DNA from: Agarophyton chilense | Lineage: Eukaryota > Rhodophyta > Florideophyceae > Gracilariales > Gracilariaceae | Direction: 5' to 3' | DNA length: 64,000 nt | Assembly (NCBI GenBank): GCA_030374765.1 | Contig: JARGXX010000132.1 | Location: forward strand, 208,501-272,500 | In this document: positions 43,070 to 55,100 of the stretch, one piece after another | Layout: the number at the start of each line of letters is the position of its first letter | How positions within the stretch are numbered: position 1 is the stretch's first letter | Position numbers and translations under genes: made by a program | Notes under the pieces: model-generated | The model's input: the letters and a program-made list of their open reading frames with translations, nothing else | The model's database searches: none | What the model was told of the DNA's origin: nothing

Positions 43070-45100
43070 ATGACGCCGCCTACCCGTGGTTCCAGGACTG
43101 GATCGAACCGTCAAGCGGATTCAGTGCCCCCGGCCCCGCCTAGGTCGAGGAGCTCTATTCCCGAAGGTCGGAACGATTCCGGTATCGATCCGGACACTCG
43201 GAGAGCACCCTCAGTGGTTTCAGGTCCTCGAGAGGTCGTGGCTGTGGGCCCAGCTTCAGTGGTGGAGACCCCCTCAGCAGCACCCCGAAGTCGGGCCGAC
43301 CCTGAATTACAGCGCCTGGAGACTCAAATTGATAACGCCAACGCGGCTCACATCGAGCTCTTTCAGGAGGTTACTACCCTCCGCCTCAAGGTGGAGGACG
43401 CCCAGGTGCGGGGAGTCGCCGATGACCTTCGTACCCTGAGGAGGGATGTGAACTCCCTTTTGGAAAGCTTTGGTACCCCTGGGGTCTTTATCCAGGAGTA
43501 CCGGAGTTTCGTGGAGGAACACCGCGTGCAAGCGGAACGCTTCCGAGCTCGGCTGGACACCCTCGAGGCCATTATCCGTATGGACGGAGACGCAGAAGCC
43601 ACGAAGGATAAACCCGACGTTTCGGAAGACGAAGAACACCGCTCCGCTAAACGGGACCACCGCAAGTCAAAGAAGAGCGTTCACCTCCAAGAGGATTTAT
43701 CGGATTCCGATCCCAATCGCTCGTCATCGAGTTCGTCCTCCGAATCTTCGGATAGTGAAGATGAACGCCGGTCATCCCGGGCGACTCGGTCGAAGGCTAC
43801 TTACACCTCTCAAGGGGCAACCCGTACCCGGAAGAAGGGTAGGAAACACCTTGGATTAAGGGAGCTGAAGCCGACGAATCCTCTCTTTCGGAAGCTGCTA
43901 TCGTACCGCTATTACCGGTTGGATAACCCTTCGGGAGATCGAACATCCCGCGGAACGGGTAAGGTCAAGGACTACATCAAAAGGCTGAGCATCACCCTAC
44001 AGAAGAGGGAGTTCACAGGAACAGACCCAATTCTGGTGCTCGATTTCCTTGCGAGGTTCGTCCAGGAGGCTGACATCCTCGGTATTAGTGAAGCGCAAGC
44101 GTATCTTGCATTACCCTATTTCTTAAAGGGGATGGCTGAAGACCAGTTCAACTCCGTCCGTGGATCATCCCGAGCCTCGGAAGGGGGAGTCACGTGCTGG
44201 CCCGAAGCGGTGCAGTACCTCTTGAGGTCATACGCTACTGGAAATGCGATTCAGGAAGCAATCCTTGCATTAAGGGATACGCGGCAGAAGCCGATGGAAA
44301 CCGAAACGGTGTATTCAACTCGCTTGAATAAAGCGTTTCACCGATGCGGGAATGTATTCCCCGCCTACGAGAGATGCTCCATGTTTGTGGATGGTTTGGA
44401 CCCCTCGATAAGGGCATTGGTTGCCCGACATCGGGAAGAGAAGCGCAAGCTGACCTACTTAGAACTGGTTCAGTACGCCCAGGCTGAGGGGGATACTCTC
44501 CGTGCCCGGCAGAACCGAAAGAGTCGGCCCACACGTGCACTCCTCGCCGATGGAGGTAACTCGTCTTTGTCACTTGCAGGAGGCCCTGCCCCTGTGGGGG
44601 TCAATGATAACATTCACTTCATGGGAAGTAACCCCGAATCTATGGGTACGTCTGAGTTGCCGTCGACATCCGCTCCGACTACGGATGAAGACCCTGCGCT
44701 CTATACCCAAGGACGGAGGGTGCCAGCCGCATCGCTACCTTTTGCGAATACCGCTGCTCGGTTCTCTCGCCCCGGATGGAGGGATACAGCACCACGTCGC
44801 GTGGATTCACGTCCACAACCGAACCCGGCAGAGCTGATTTTCTATTTGTGTTACCTCCGTGGTCACAAAGCACCAGACTGCACATTTCCCCGGCGGGAGG
44901 GTTCACGAATTATCGCTCAGTACGAGGCTCTGACCCCTGAGGAGAAAGCTCGAGTCCCGAGTAGGTCCTATGAGGAACAAAGGATACTCCGAGCTCACCT
45001 TGCTAACAGGGATACAGAACTTGTACCCGCGAACGGGGAACAACCGGTCCCCTTCGAGGCAGCTGCACCGAATTCGGTGTGGTCCGCTTCGAAAAACTAA
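43070..45100 (+). CDS. gag: Gag region of the split Ty3/gypsy element
   Basis: A 676-residue open frame from ATG 43070, homologous to the gag at 23205-25232: coiled-coil-like part (ELQRLETQIDNANAAH onward), Ser/Asp-rich patch, then strongly conserved capsid-like motifs (KPTNPLFRKLLSYRYYRLD, EADILGISEAQAYLALPYFL, RGSSRASEGGVTCWPEAVQY) and a zinc-knuckle-like segment near the end. It ends just inside the start of the protease-bearing frame. Confidence 0.8.
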   Translation: MTPPTRGSRTGSNRQADSVPPAPPRSRSSIPEGRNDSGIDPDTRRAPSVVSGPREVVAVGPASVVETPSAAPRSRADPELQRLETQIDNANAAHIELFQEVTTLRLKVEDAQVRGVADDLRTLRRDVNSLLESFGTPGVFIQEYRSFVEEHRVQAERFRARLDTLEAIIRMDGDAEATKDKPDVSEDEEHRSAKRDHRKSKKSVHLQEDLSDSDPNRSSSSSSSESSDSEDERRSSRATRSKATYTSQGATRTRKKGRKHLGLRELKPTNPLFRKLLSYRYYRLDNPSGDRTSRGTGKVKDYIKRLSITLQKREFTGTDPILVLDFLARFVQEADILGISEAQAYLALPYFLKGMAEDQFNSVRGSSRASEGGVTCWPEAVQYLLRSYATGNAIQEAILALRDTRQKPMETETVYSTRLNKAFHRCGNVFPAYERCSMFVDGLDPSIRALVARHREEKRKLTYLELVQYAQAEGDTLRARQNRKSRPTRALLADGGNSSLSLAGGPAPVGVNDNIHFMGSNPESMGTSELPSTSAPTTDEDPALYTQGRRVPAASLPFANTAARFSRPGWRDTAPRRVDSRPQPNPAELIFYLCYLRGHKAPDCTFPRREGSRIIAQYEALTPEEKARVPSRSYEEQRILRAHLANRDTELVPANGEQPVPFEAAAPNSVWSASKN

Positions 45101-45872
45101 ACTTGGGAGTCTCTCCTGCGGGAGGGGCGTCTTCTAAGCCGGAGATGAAGACGCCCGAGGCGCTCCAGCTTCGCTCCCCAGCTGTGACTATCCTTTCAAG
45201 GAGAACGGCTGACACCGACGTTAACTCGGGATACTTTAGTGTCCTCCGTCGCCCGTGGATACGGTCCCGTAATCTCCGTATTCCGGATCGAGTTATGGTA
45301 ATGGCCAAGCGGAATTATAAAGTATTCGCCGACTTAGGCCTGTCCAACCAGTTTATGGTTGGTCAAATATCTGTCCTGGATACAAGAGCCGCTCCTAACT
45401 TAATTCATGTGGAATTGTTACCCCCGCTGCTCCGGGTCCAAGTTAGTACCGGTCCACGTTTGGATATCGCCGATGCGAACAACAAACCGCTACGGACACT
45501 GGGTACAATTTCCCTCATGGTGAGGTTAGGCTCCTATCTCGTTCAACTGGAGTTTATTGTATGCAAGTCACTTGCAGCACCAGTCATACTGGGTTGTGAC
45601 TTTTGCGACCGCTTCGTGGAAGCCAACCGTCCTCGGAATAGAACTGTGGAACTCGAAGACGGGTCTACGATCCCAATCGTTCGTAAACCCTTACAGGGAG
45701 CAGCGCGAACACGCGTCCCTCTCCCCGTCGCGCAGAAATCTGTGAAGAAGGACCCGGTGTCTACACAGGTAAAGGTTGCGAAGTCAGTGGCTATCCCGCC
45801 AGAAACCCAGGTTTTGGTCACAGTTGTTACCAAGCAAATTGGTGTGCATGTGGTACAACCGAACCCGTCTCT
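45079..45872 (+). mobile_element. Protease segment of the split Ty3/gypsy pol
   Basis: Homologous to the front of the pol at 23186 (RRPWIRSRNLRIPDRVMVMAKRNYKVFADLGL, LDTRAAPNLI, VILGCDFCDRFVEA). It stops at the left end of the inserted DNA transposon. Treated as part of a broken element. Confidence 0.8.
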
Positions 45873-45910
45873 CCCAGTGCGCAGCATGAGTGGACAAAAT
45901 ATGGCCGTAA
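45873..45910 (+). repeat. Left terminal inverted repeat of the EnSpm-like element
   Basis: Begins CCCAGTGCGCAG; matches the reverse complement of 56462-56499 at the outer seven bases, a CAG, and an inner AATATGGCCG. Confidence 0.65.
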
Positions 45911-46046
45911 TATGGCCGTACTTAGACCTTAATTTTATTTAAAATTTCCGGCTAAAAACAGGCCAAAAATGGCCTGAAATATGCCTTTTAACGTATGCCA
46001 AAATATGGCCGACTATTGTAGGACGAACACTGCACCAACTATGGCC
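45901..46046 (+). repeat. Subterminal ATGGCC repeats
   Basis: ATGGCC occurs at 45901, 45912, 45969, 46005 and 46041. GGCC-centred motifs recur near the right end (about 56335-56470). Short clustered subterminal motifs are typical binding sites for EnSpm-type accessory proteins; the role here is inferred. Confidence 0.55.
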
Positions 46047-46954
46047 GAGAATTAGAACACGTCAGCGTACCTCATGAGTCCGAGATCATACGCAAAAAGG
46101 GCGTAATAGGACTATATTGAGCCGAAACACGGCTGGAAAATTGGGCGAACCAAGTCCATTCTCAGTTCCGATCTGGTTCGAAATAAGAACCCTTCTCCAC
46201 AATCAAGACAAATGATTGTTGGATATGGACGCTTGTTTCTTTCAGTTTCGGACAGATAGAACACCGAATTGTGACCTTATCAGGTCCATTAACTCTCCAA
46301 TACAACACATATTTCACACCATTTAGGTTCTAGTTCTGGACATAGTTTACTCGTAAAATCCACCGAGAGGGGCCTTCTCGAGTCCCACTTCTTATGAAGA
46401 TGATAGTCTCCAAGCTCTCTCATACAAAGATGGAATTTCCCTCACTTAGACTTACTTAGACGAAAAAACTACTTTGTATGATCAAAACTGTATCGCATCT
46501 AGAACTCACACTTGATGCAAGTCAAGCAATGAACAACTACAACCATTTCGTACACCAAGAACCGCCTCATACAGATTTCAAATCGTACCGTTCGCCCAAT
46601 CTATGGTGATACATACGAACTTCATGGTAACACAAAGTTAATCGGGAGTCCTGACACATTGAAATCAAAAGAACGATAGTTGGTTAGTCTGGTGAAACAT
46701 ATGAGGTTTTAATCATGGTTGCAAACGGGAGGAACTCACTGTACGTAATCCGTGGTTGGCGATAGCACCATAAACGTTATGTTGAATATGCTTCGCAATA
46801 GAGTAATTTTGAACATGATATCGTTTGCGAAAGGTTAGGGACCTGGAGCAGTTAGAGGTGTTAGCCAGCAGAGCCCGCATAAATCAATGAAATCGAGTGT
46901 ACTTACAATAGGAAACATGTCATTAGCAACACGACAGGACTATCACAAAGTCTC

Positions 46955-48346
46955 TCACGGCTTCATGGAGCGAGGGGCGCGGAATCGAGAAACAGCTGCC
47001 TTCGAATTTCTAATACGAGAGCTCTGACGTGCTTCTCTGTGGCGTGCAACCCAAGTTTCCTCTGCCCCGTGAAGCACAGTTGAGTCAGACTCATCTTCAG
47101 ATGTTTCGCTTTCATGTAGCCTCTGCATGGTCCTGGATTTGGAGATGCCTTTTCTGTATGCCCTTCCCATCACTCCTTTCCGTGTTGTCTTACGCTGCCG
47201 CTGCTGTTTTTGTGGCGCTTGAGAGTGATACTCATCATGTTGGTCTTTGTTGTCATCATCGAATTCACCCGAATTGTTGGACAATGTGGAAATTTGGTTG
47301 AAGGGGCGCTTGTTCGAGGCCCTCTCGGTCACAGCAGCCTGCAACTGGTTACTGTTCTGCTCGTTGCGATAGGGCTCACCGCTCTGATCGTGAATACTAT
47401 GTTGATCGGGTTGCGGAGGATGGCCACTAATGTCTCTTGGAAAGCACCTAGCAGACGAACCGGCGTTACTAATTGAATGCAGTGCAGAGTGGCCGTGGCG
47501 TTGAAGTACTTGATCGTCATCTGGAAGAGGTCCAACTTGTGCAGACCTGTCATTGCCCCTTGCAGTGCGCTTTCGCGAACGTTGATTCTGGTTTTGTCGT
47601 GGAGTTTGGCTAGGGCGGCATCTCCCACCGTCAGACCTGTAATTCATTCGCATCGCACCACCTTGCACATGCTCCCCTGACCGGACATGCATAGAGAGAA
47701 CACGAGACACAACGGGAGACACAACGGGAGACACAACGGGATTGGGGCCGTTCTGCTTAGGTGCATGTGCACTCAAGTCGTTCTGGATTCAGCCAAGATC
47801 AGTGCACAATAAACGTCTCCTGGCTGCCTTTTTCGAAGCTTCGATCAAAGCCTTCTTATCGCGTTGCATGGATTCCTTGATAAACTCCGTCGCCAGCCAG
47901 AAGTTCTGAGCCGCTCCGAGAACTGGAAATGCATCCACAATCTTCCGCTTGAGATGCGTCAGTTGAGTGGCATACTCGATTTTCACAGAAGTGAATGTCC
48001 TTTCTCCGCGCCTTAATGACATCCTCTGATACAGAAACTGCCTGATGAGGTCCTTGACTGCGTTTGCCATCTCTGCATACACAGGATAGTTTTCATTCGA
48101 TGGAGCCGAAGTTCCCATCTGCTCCCGGTACAGACGGTTAAAAACTAAGCGCGCTGAAAGAACGGTGCCGGTGGGAACGCCAGGCCTATCTGATACCTTC
48201 ATTCTCCGTTTATAGGCCGCTGTTGGAATGCCGATAGTGTTTGGGAGAACTATAGGACCCCCCGACCGGCTGTCGATGATGCTTTCCTGCTGCATCGACG
48301 ACTGATTGTAATCTGCAGTGACTGGGTTAATAACTCGAGACCCCAT
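46955..48346 (-). CDS. Unknown basic protein with one in-frame TGA
   Basis: A single frame of 464 codons from ATG 48346 to 46955. The first 185 residues are helical and basic near their end (KKAARRR). One TGA follows (47789-47791) and the same frame continues with a low-complexity, Gln/Arg/Ser-rich part including VVSPVVSPVVS and basic clusters (KQQRQRKTTRKG). Either the gene ends at the TGA (185 residues), a short intron removes it, or the stop is a decay or read-through event. Position next to the transposase and basic character make a DNA-binding accessory protein (TnpA-like role) plausible, but I recognise no family. Confidence 0.45.
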
Positions 48347-48984
48347 GATGCATGAACAAACCTAAGTCATTGAAAACGCAGAGCAAACGAAATATATGCA
48401 TGAAAGTTAGCAGAAGATGAAGCACTCTCATCAATGTAAATTTGAACTAGGCAGTACTTACAATGCGTTAACCGTACGTTGGTACGCTGCCGTCGCTTTC
48501 GTTCGAAGAAGTCGAAAGAACGAATACGGTACACGGTGCACGGGAACGGAAATGAACGAGATGGGGAATTGGATGTGGACCGGAGCGACGGGAAAGAGAC
48601 AGAAGGGATGAAATGGAGCCTGGAAGGGGAAGACTCGGGAGGTGAAGCTCGAAGAAATGTTTGAGGGGGAACTTATATGGAAGTCGCATCGAAAGAAAAT
48701 AAGCGGACTTCAAACGAAAGCGCCACCAAGCTTTCGGGTGAACCTTCTCCATTTGCCAAAAAGTTGGTCACAAAATGCCCTTTCTACATTCGGTCACAAA
48801 TTTGATAAACTTTGACCCTTGAACCTGCCCGGAGAGGTAGAGGGAGCTAGGACTATACGCCGGATCTGCGTTAGCCATCAATATTCAAATTCTGAACTCC
48901 ATGATAACGCGGCTACCTCGTTTTAGCATCATCGTTCAATACTGAGTTCCTCCTTCTCACAATATCCTTCTCTGCAGCTCCAGA

Positions 48985-51900
48985 ATGAACATGTCCACGT
49001 CCTTCTTTCAATCTAGAAAGCGTAAGGGGAGATGGCAAATGCGTGGCAAACGATGGGAACCCCCAGCACCCGTCTCTCAAGAAAGCTCCGAACAATATAC
49101 GAGGCTTCCCGAGCAAGCCCCTTGCAGAAAAAGAATGTGCAGATGGGAGCTCGAGCCCGAGCAGAAATTGCTGAATGATGAGCAATCTATTTCTCCACTT
49201 CAAACGCAGAAAGATTTGAGCGAAATGGAGGAGAGCTCCGATGTGAGGGGATTTGATCTTGGTAGAGAGGAGGATTCACCCCTTCATGTGCCCATCGTGA
49301 ATCCTCAAAACAGTTTCCATAATCTTCCCGTGGATGCGAAAAATGAGGATGCGCAACTTTCGTTGTTGCAACATGCCGCTATCAGTCCTTTGGATGCGTA
49401 TGCTTTCGATATAGACAGACAGAGCTCTGGCTTCTATGAATCCGATGATGGCCAAATGTCCAGAAGTGCCGAAGATTCTGACCCTCAACAGGCTTCCCAA
49501 CTTTCCCTTTCCTCAGATGCCATTGTTGGTTTAGAAACGAGGAATACAGGTGTACAAAGCGCTGATGAGTTCAGAAGGCTTGGAGCCTTTCTCTATACTG
49601 CTGAACTGTCAGGTATATCTCAGAGAACATTAGAAAAGCTTCTCACTGTTGCCCCAATCAACGCCATGGTTTCATACCGTACAATGCTTTCGTTCGCTGT
49701 TCGCAACTCCCTCGCGACGGAATCATATGTGCAGATGTGCAGGGAGGGTCATACTGCTTCCGCCGGCAGGCTGAGAAACACAGTTAAATGTTCTGCCTGT
49801 GAAAATACTATCAAAGGAATTGGAAGTGCAAAGTTCTGGTACTTGAGACCGACAGTTGCAATCAGGGCACTATGCCGAGTTCGTGACTCGTTCCAAGAAC
49901 TTATTGAAGGATGCAAGCGAGCCAAAGATGCTTGCATGGAATCAATAAATGTTGCCGAGGACCAAGATTTCCATCATGGTAATATGTTTCAAAGAAAATT
50001 TTCCAGCTGCATGCAGCAGTGGGATGAAGAATCAGATGTGCTGCATTTGTTTCTCACATTCTCCACAGATGGTTTTGAGTGCGCAAAGAACAGAAAGGGG
50101 CAACCAATATCTTCTTGGCCCCTCGTTTGCACAGTGTTGAACTTCAGCGTAGAGGAACGATCGAGAGCAAATAACACCCTCATCCTCGCCGTTGTACCTG
50201 GCTCTCATGTATCCCAGTACTTTGACACATTCATGTCTGAAATTGTGAAAGACTTTCGCCAGCTACAGAAAGGTGTCCAGGTTGTCTGCCATGATAAGCG
50301 TATCCGACTTGTCCGAGCACACGTACTTTTCTTCACGGCTGACTGGCCTGCAGCTTCAAAACTGCTGGGGTACGTTAGACACACCGGTACAGTGTTTTGT
50401 AGATTCTGCCTCAAGCAAAAGACGTACATACCCGAGTGTAACAGCTCTTACGTTGTTCCTCATATTTCATCTGGCCTTGTGAAAGCTGTGTTGGAAAAGA
50501 GGAGAGGGCGTAACATTGTCTACAAAGTTGGGGACATTATCAACATCGAATGCGGCTCGGCTCGCCACGAATGCGATATCATTTCCACGTGGGGCAAGCT
50601 CAAACGACTCGGCGATGATGCTGCTGCCGGAATGAAGGAAATTGCACGAAAAACCGGCATCAAACGTGATTCTTGTTTTCGAAAGCTTTCGATGGACTTC
50701 AAGTACTCTTTTCCATACGACGTGATGCATCTGGTACTCTTGGGCTGGAGTAAACATTTGCTGAAGCTTCTCTGCGGATTTCACGCTCGCCATGAGAAGA
50801 TGGAAACGACTCCAAGCTACTGTATACCAAGGAACACACTCCACAAGATAGATAGTAACATGGATCGATGTTCAGGAGGAATTCCTGTTTCATGGGGGAG
50901 GCCACCGTTGGCTCTCCGTGACATAGAAAGATATAAGGCCAAGAACTTCAAACGTCAGTTAGAAATGTACCTCGTTCCATTTCTGCATCGTGAAGGAGTT
51001 GAGGGGAAAATATTAACTATATGTAGGCTGACGTCGAGGCTGATATCAATATGCTTCCAATATCAGTGTGTGGATGGTAAAGTTGAAGAGTTAAAGCATG
51101 TTGTGGAGGAGCTGTACGCAAGGTTCGTCGATTTGTTCTACAGAAAACCTTCAGATGCGTACTGCTTCACACCTACAACTCATGCAGTATTGCACCTTCC
51201 AGACCTTTTGAAACAGTGTGGTCCTCTTCCAACGACATCTCAGTTTCTTATCGAGCGACTTCTTGGGGACATGGGAAGGCGAATGACCTCCAAGACAAAT
51301 GTATACTCTCACTTGTTCCATAAGAACCATAGACTATTCGCCCTTCGGATTATGAACAATGGACTTGCTCCGCGAGTCGTCGAAGAGAAAACTCTGAGGC
51401 TCACGAGCGAAACAAGTGATCAGGACTCTGAATCATCAGGCGAAGGGAAAAGTACACGTTATACCAGTACAGGCGTCGAGTGTCATGGAACTGGAATCGA
51501 GAGCGAGGTATGCGGAGAAAAAAGAAGTTCTATATCAAGGTTCATGAGGCAGAACGTCTCCAATGGCGTCCAAAGCTATAGAATCACTTCTCTCAAACAG
51601 TACCAGTGGGCCACAATCTTCAAAAGTAATCAACAATTTTCCATTGAAACCAAGGAGTGGTACACGAAACGATGCAAGTCCACACGTGGAGCGCGTCAAA
51701 AGCATTTCATCGCGGGAGAGTTTTTGAGGGTTGACGAAGCACAGATCGATGCTGATTCTCATTCTGGAGTATCCCATACGACATCACTTCGAAAGACGAG
51801 AGATCTGTACTATGGTGAGGTACAACGGATATTCGAGGCCTGCATCAAAATAAATAGACAAGATGGGAAGCGAGTGCTCATGTTAGCTCTTTTTCAGATC

Positions 51901-52119
51901 AAGTGGCAGTATGGGTGTGTGCATGAGGAACAACTACATCTTGTGTACACGAGGGATAGAAGGCGTTCGGAGGTTTCCATTGAGACAAGTGAATGTATTC
52001 AACGCCTTGTCGGAGTACTTGACATATCTGGAAGGCGATATTTTGTTGACAAGGTTAGAAACAAGAGAATAAGCCGCGGTGACCTCCAAATTCCGGGCGC
52101 CCTTGCCGTGTGGGTATAG
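48985..52119 (+). CDS. EnSpm/CACTA-type (Tnp2-like) transposase
   Basis: 1044 residues, ATG 48985, no interruption. The N-terminal third is acidic and Ser-rich; a Cys pair (CSAC) lies near residue 270. The core shows the family pattern: LTFSTDGF (Asp362) with ISSWPLVCTVLNF, then LLGYVRHTGTVFCRFC, FPYDVMHLVLLGW (Asp579), and HLPDLLKQCGPL followed by LIERLLGDMGRRM (Glu757), matching the HL..GP...ER..G.L block of Tnp2/DUF4218 transposases. Asp362, Asp579 and Glu757 are candidate catalytic residues by position. It would cut and paste the element by its ends. The intact frame suggests recent activity. Its last 65 nt overlap the channel gene on the other strand. Confidence 0.82.
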   Translation: MNMSTSFFQSRKRKGRWQMRGKRWEPPAPVSQESSEQYTRLPEQAPCRKRMCRWELEPEQKLLNDEQSISPLQTQKDLSEMEESSDVRGFDLGREEDSPLHVPIVNPQNSFHNLPVDAKNEDAQLSLLQHAAISPLDAYAFDIDRQSSGFYESDDGQMSRSAEDSDPQQASQLSLSSDAIVGLETRNTGVQSADEFRRLGAFLYTAELSGISQRTLEKLLTVAPINAMVSYRTMLSFAVRNSLATESYVQMCREGHTASAGRLRNTVKCSACENTIKGIGSAKFWYLRPTVAIRALCRVRDSFQELIEGCKRAKDACMESINVAEDQDFHHGNMFQRKFSSCMQQWDEESDVLHLFLTFSTDGFECAKNRKGQPISSWPLVCTVLNFSVEERSRANNTLILAVVPGSHVSQYFDTFMSEIVKDFRQLQKGVQVVCHDKRIRLVRAHVLFFTADWPAASKLLGYVRHTGTVFCRFCLKQKTYIPECNSSYVVPHISSGLVKAVLEKRRGRNIVYKVGDIINIECGSARHECDIISTWGKLKRLGDDAAAGMKEIARKTGIKRDSCFRKLSMDFKYSFPYDVMHLVLLGWSKHLLKLLCGFHARHEKMETTPSYCIPRNTLHKIDSNMDRCSGGIPVSWGRPPLALRDIERYKAKNFKRQLEMYLVPFLHREGVEGKILTICRLTSRLISICFQYQCVDGKVEELKHVVEELYARFVDLFYRKPSDAYCFTPTTHAVLHLPDLLKQCGPLPTTSQFLIERLLGDMGRRMTSKTNVYSHLFHKNHRLFALRIMNNGLAPRVVEEKTLRLTSETSDQDSESSGEGKSTRYTSTGVECHGTGIESEVCGEKRSSISRFMRQNVSNGVQSYRITSLKQYQWATIFKSNQQFSIETKEWYTKRCKSTRGARQKHFIAGEFLRVDEAQIDADSHSGVSHTTSLRKTRDLYYGEVQRIFEACIKINRQDGKRVLMLALFQIKWQYGCVHEEQLHLVYTRDRRRSEVSIETSECIQRLVGVLDISGRRYFVDKVRNKRISRGDLQIPGALAVWV

Positions 52120-55100
52120 TGGACGACGTTCTTTCGTTCTCGAAGCATGGATCGCAAAGGACGAAGACGCCATCTGTGTTAGCGCATAATGTGTTAAGAT
52201 CGGGATGTGTATAGACGTAGGGTAACAAATTATCTATCACCGCTTTCTCCGTGTATTTCAGTTGCCCAAGGACATAAGTGACTGTATGTATCCTTGAACC
52301 CGCACCCGTCGCACCGTGGCCTTCTTTGTCCGCTGGAGCAGTATATTTCTTCTCGTTAGTTCCCGCAAAGCCTGATAATTGATTTTGGGCATCTGTTGTA
52401 AAGTCTGCGTCGGATGCGTCGTTCACATCAATCGTGCTTGACGTTTCTTCATCGGATGCAACAGCCATTTCATCATTGTGAGCCTCACCATCCAATCGTC
52501 CATGGACTTCATTCCTTCCTTCCTGTTCTTGAACATGACTGGGAAGCACTTCTCGGAAAGTGCCAAAGACTCTTCGGAGAAGTCGCCTCACGCGAATGAA
52601 GACAGATGATCCCTCGATTTCATTTCCTTCTTCGCCAGATAAAGACTCGTTTGTCAGCTGTCCCAAGTAGCGCAACATGGCTGCTCCCCTCTTCTTTCGG
52701 GATTTGGTGGGCAACAGCGTAGGTGCAGTACCAGAACGGTAAATTCCAAGCGGAGTTACGCCTAATCTGATGAGGGCGTTGAAAATTTTCTCGTATCGTA
52801 CTAGCTCAAGATCACCTCTTCCAGCTGTATTGCGGGAATCAAACATGGAAGGCGGAATCCTGATAAGGCGGATCTTCATTCCAAAACTCTGCGAGTTAGT
52901 ACCAAGAATATTGGTAAACAAATTAATGAAACCTGGTTCAATGTACTCCCGCGCCAGTAAAGTGATGGCATTAGATTGTACAAGCAGCTCCCCTGACGCA
53001 TATCTACGCTTCGGCGAGCTCTAACGGCACCAGGCTTAGGCGCGGGATCACCCTCGAACTCTGGAACGATATTAGCGGGGCTGTCCGGAATGATACCCCT
53101 CAAGTTTTTTAAGGGTTGTTGCGAAAGTCTTCCGTGGAGAGCATTTGACACATTGTGACGTGTTGACCCCTGACGAATCTCGTTACCTTGGCCGACGACA
53201 GTGCGTTCCCGTGATGGCGCCTGGGGTTTGACTGCAGATGCTGCATTTGAAGCTCCTTCAGTGGAACATGTATTGCGATTTTCACCAGCTAGAGGACCCT
53301 GACTATCTTCTTCTCCAAGATTTTCACCCTTTCTACGTGGATGCAATGGTTTTCGAAAGTACTCAGACGACCATTCTTCTAAAACATCTGAACGAAAAGA
53401 AAGATTCTGATCGTCTTTGGTATCGAAATTTAAAGTAGAAAGAGTGAGTATGGTTTGAGAGTCGGGACACTTTCGTTTTTGCCTGTAGTGAGCTGTGGTT
53501 ACTGCTGTGTTTGCATGGGCTATCCTAGCCTTCCTACACGTGGCCCTCGATGTAGAAGATACTTCTGCAAAGAAAAGGTATTGTTCAACAACTCGAGATG
53601 ACTTAGCGCAAAATTCCGACGATATGCAGGGATGAACGACGACAACATTTGCTTTGTGTGTTCCTCTGACTGACATACGTACATCTTTTTTCCACAGGTT
53701 CGCAAGCAGCAAAGTAAGTGTCTCCAACGCCCCCTCACCCTTGGGCGCAATGATGACGTGGTCTTTCAAGTCTTCTGGGACGCGATGAGCTTTGGCTTTT
53801 GTTAGAAGCCATTCTGTCCTCTCTTCTTGCTGTGCAATTCTCTCCGAATCTTCCTCATCAAAGAGCGCGTCAAGATCATCCCCTGACTGGTTTCGGCGTT
53901 TTGTAAAAGAGAACAGAATGATGAAGATATTTCACCCAGTTCTAGAATCTGACTTGCCCCCAGCTCATGAACATTGGGTGGGGCATTCTCTCTCGCCGTT
54001 TGCGATTGTCCCATTGACTCCAGAGGCGGATGAGTGGTTGAAACCAATTTTTCTCGACGTAGCTTTGCATAGCACAGTGCTACAATGTTTAGAACGGCAG
54101 CAACTGCTCCCAGTTCATGATACGTCAACACCATCACTAAATCACCACGGGAAAGCAATGCATTGGTGTTAAGGACAAGTCTTGGAACAGGATTACTGAC
54201 ATCACTGATAGCCACGATGATAAGCCCTAGTTGACACAGCTCTGTTGCTAAATCCTTTATCGCAACGCCGTCGAGCTCTTTCGGAACAATTGCATAAGCG
54301 AGCTCGCACGATGCTCCCATATGGTATTCCGATAGCCACGGTGGCTCGTTTTCTGAGAATTCTGGAGTTTGCACGTCAAGGTACATATTTGACATTAAAG
54401 TACCTACCCCATTCGCTCTTACATTTCCAGATATCAACGCCATTTGAATTTCTTGAAGACAAACGAGTTGTGAACGAGCAAGATCATCTTTCCCACGACC
54501 TGTTTCATAATTTCTTCTAGTATCCTCTTGAGTGTCGAGGTATCTATGCACATGTTCTTCAAATCTTCTCAGAACACTGCCTTTGCGTTGTAGCTCTGGA
54601 ATAGTTTCGTATTCGAGCTCTAGGACTTTAAAATATAATCCGGTATATGCTGCGTTTCTACTCATTTCCTTTCCTCTGAAATATGTCTCCTCTTTCGAAA
54701 AAGTAGATGGTGTGATGAGAGCAGTGTATGTCTGTAGATTAGAATTTTCTAGGATAGTCTGAGCGTAAATGGGAATATCTGTCCGAATGTTTCTGATCGC
54801 CAAGGCGCTCATAACGGTTTCGGTGTCTTGGATTGACGGTTCTTCACCGTTCCTAAACGAGCTCAAAATAAACACAGCATCAGCAGTCTCAATCCCGGCA
54901 CGACTGAGATCTAAGGAGTTCCCAACAGAACCATGCATGTACTGCACCCTGTTCTGCAAGAAGTAATTCTTCGCAATATACTGATACCAATCAGAGTTAG
55001 ACCATTGTACTTCGCCTACGAGTACAACAATCCTGGCATTCTTGTTTGAACCGCGGGGGTCTGAAAAAAACTCTGAAATGAATTGGATGAGGCCCGTACG

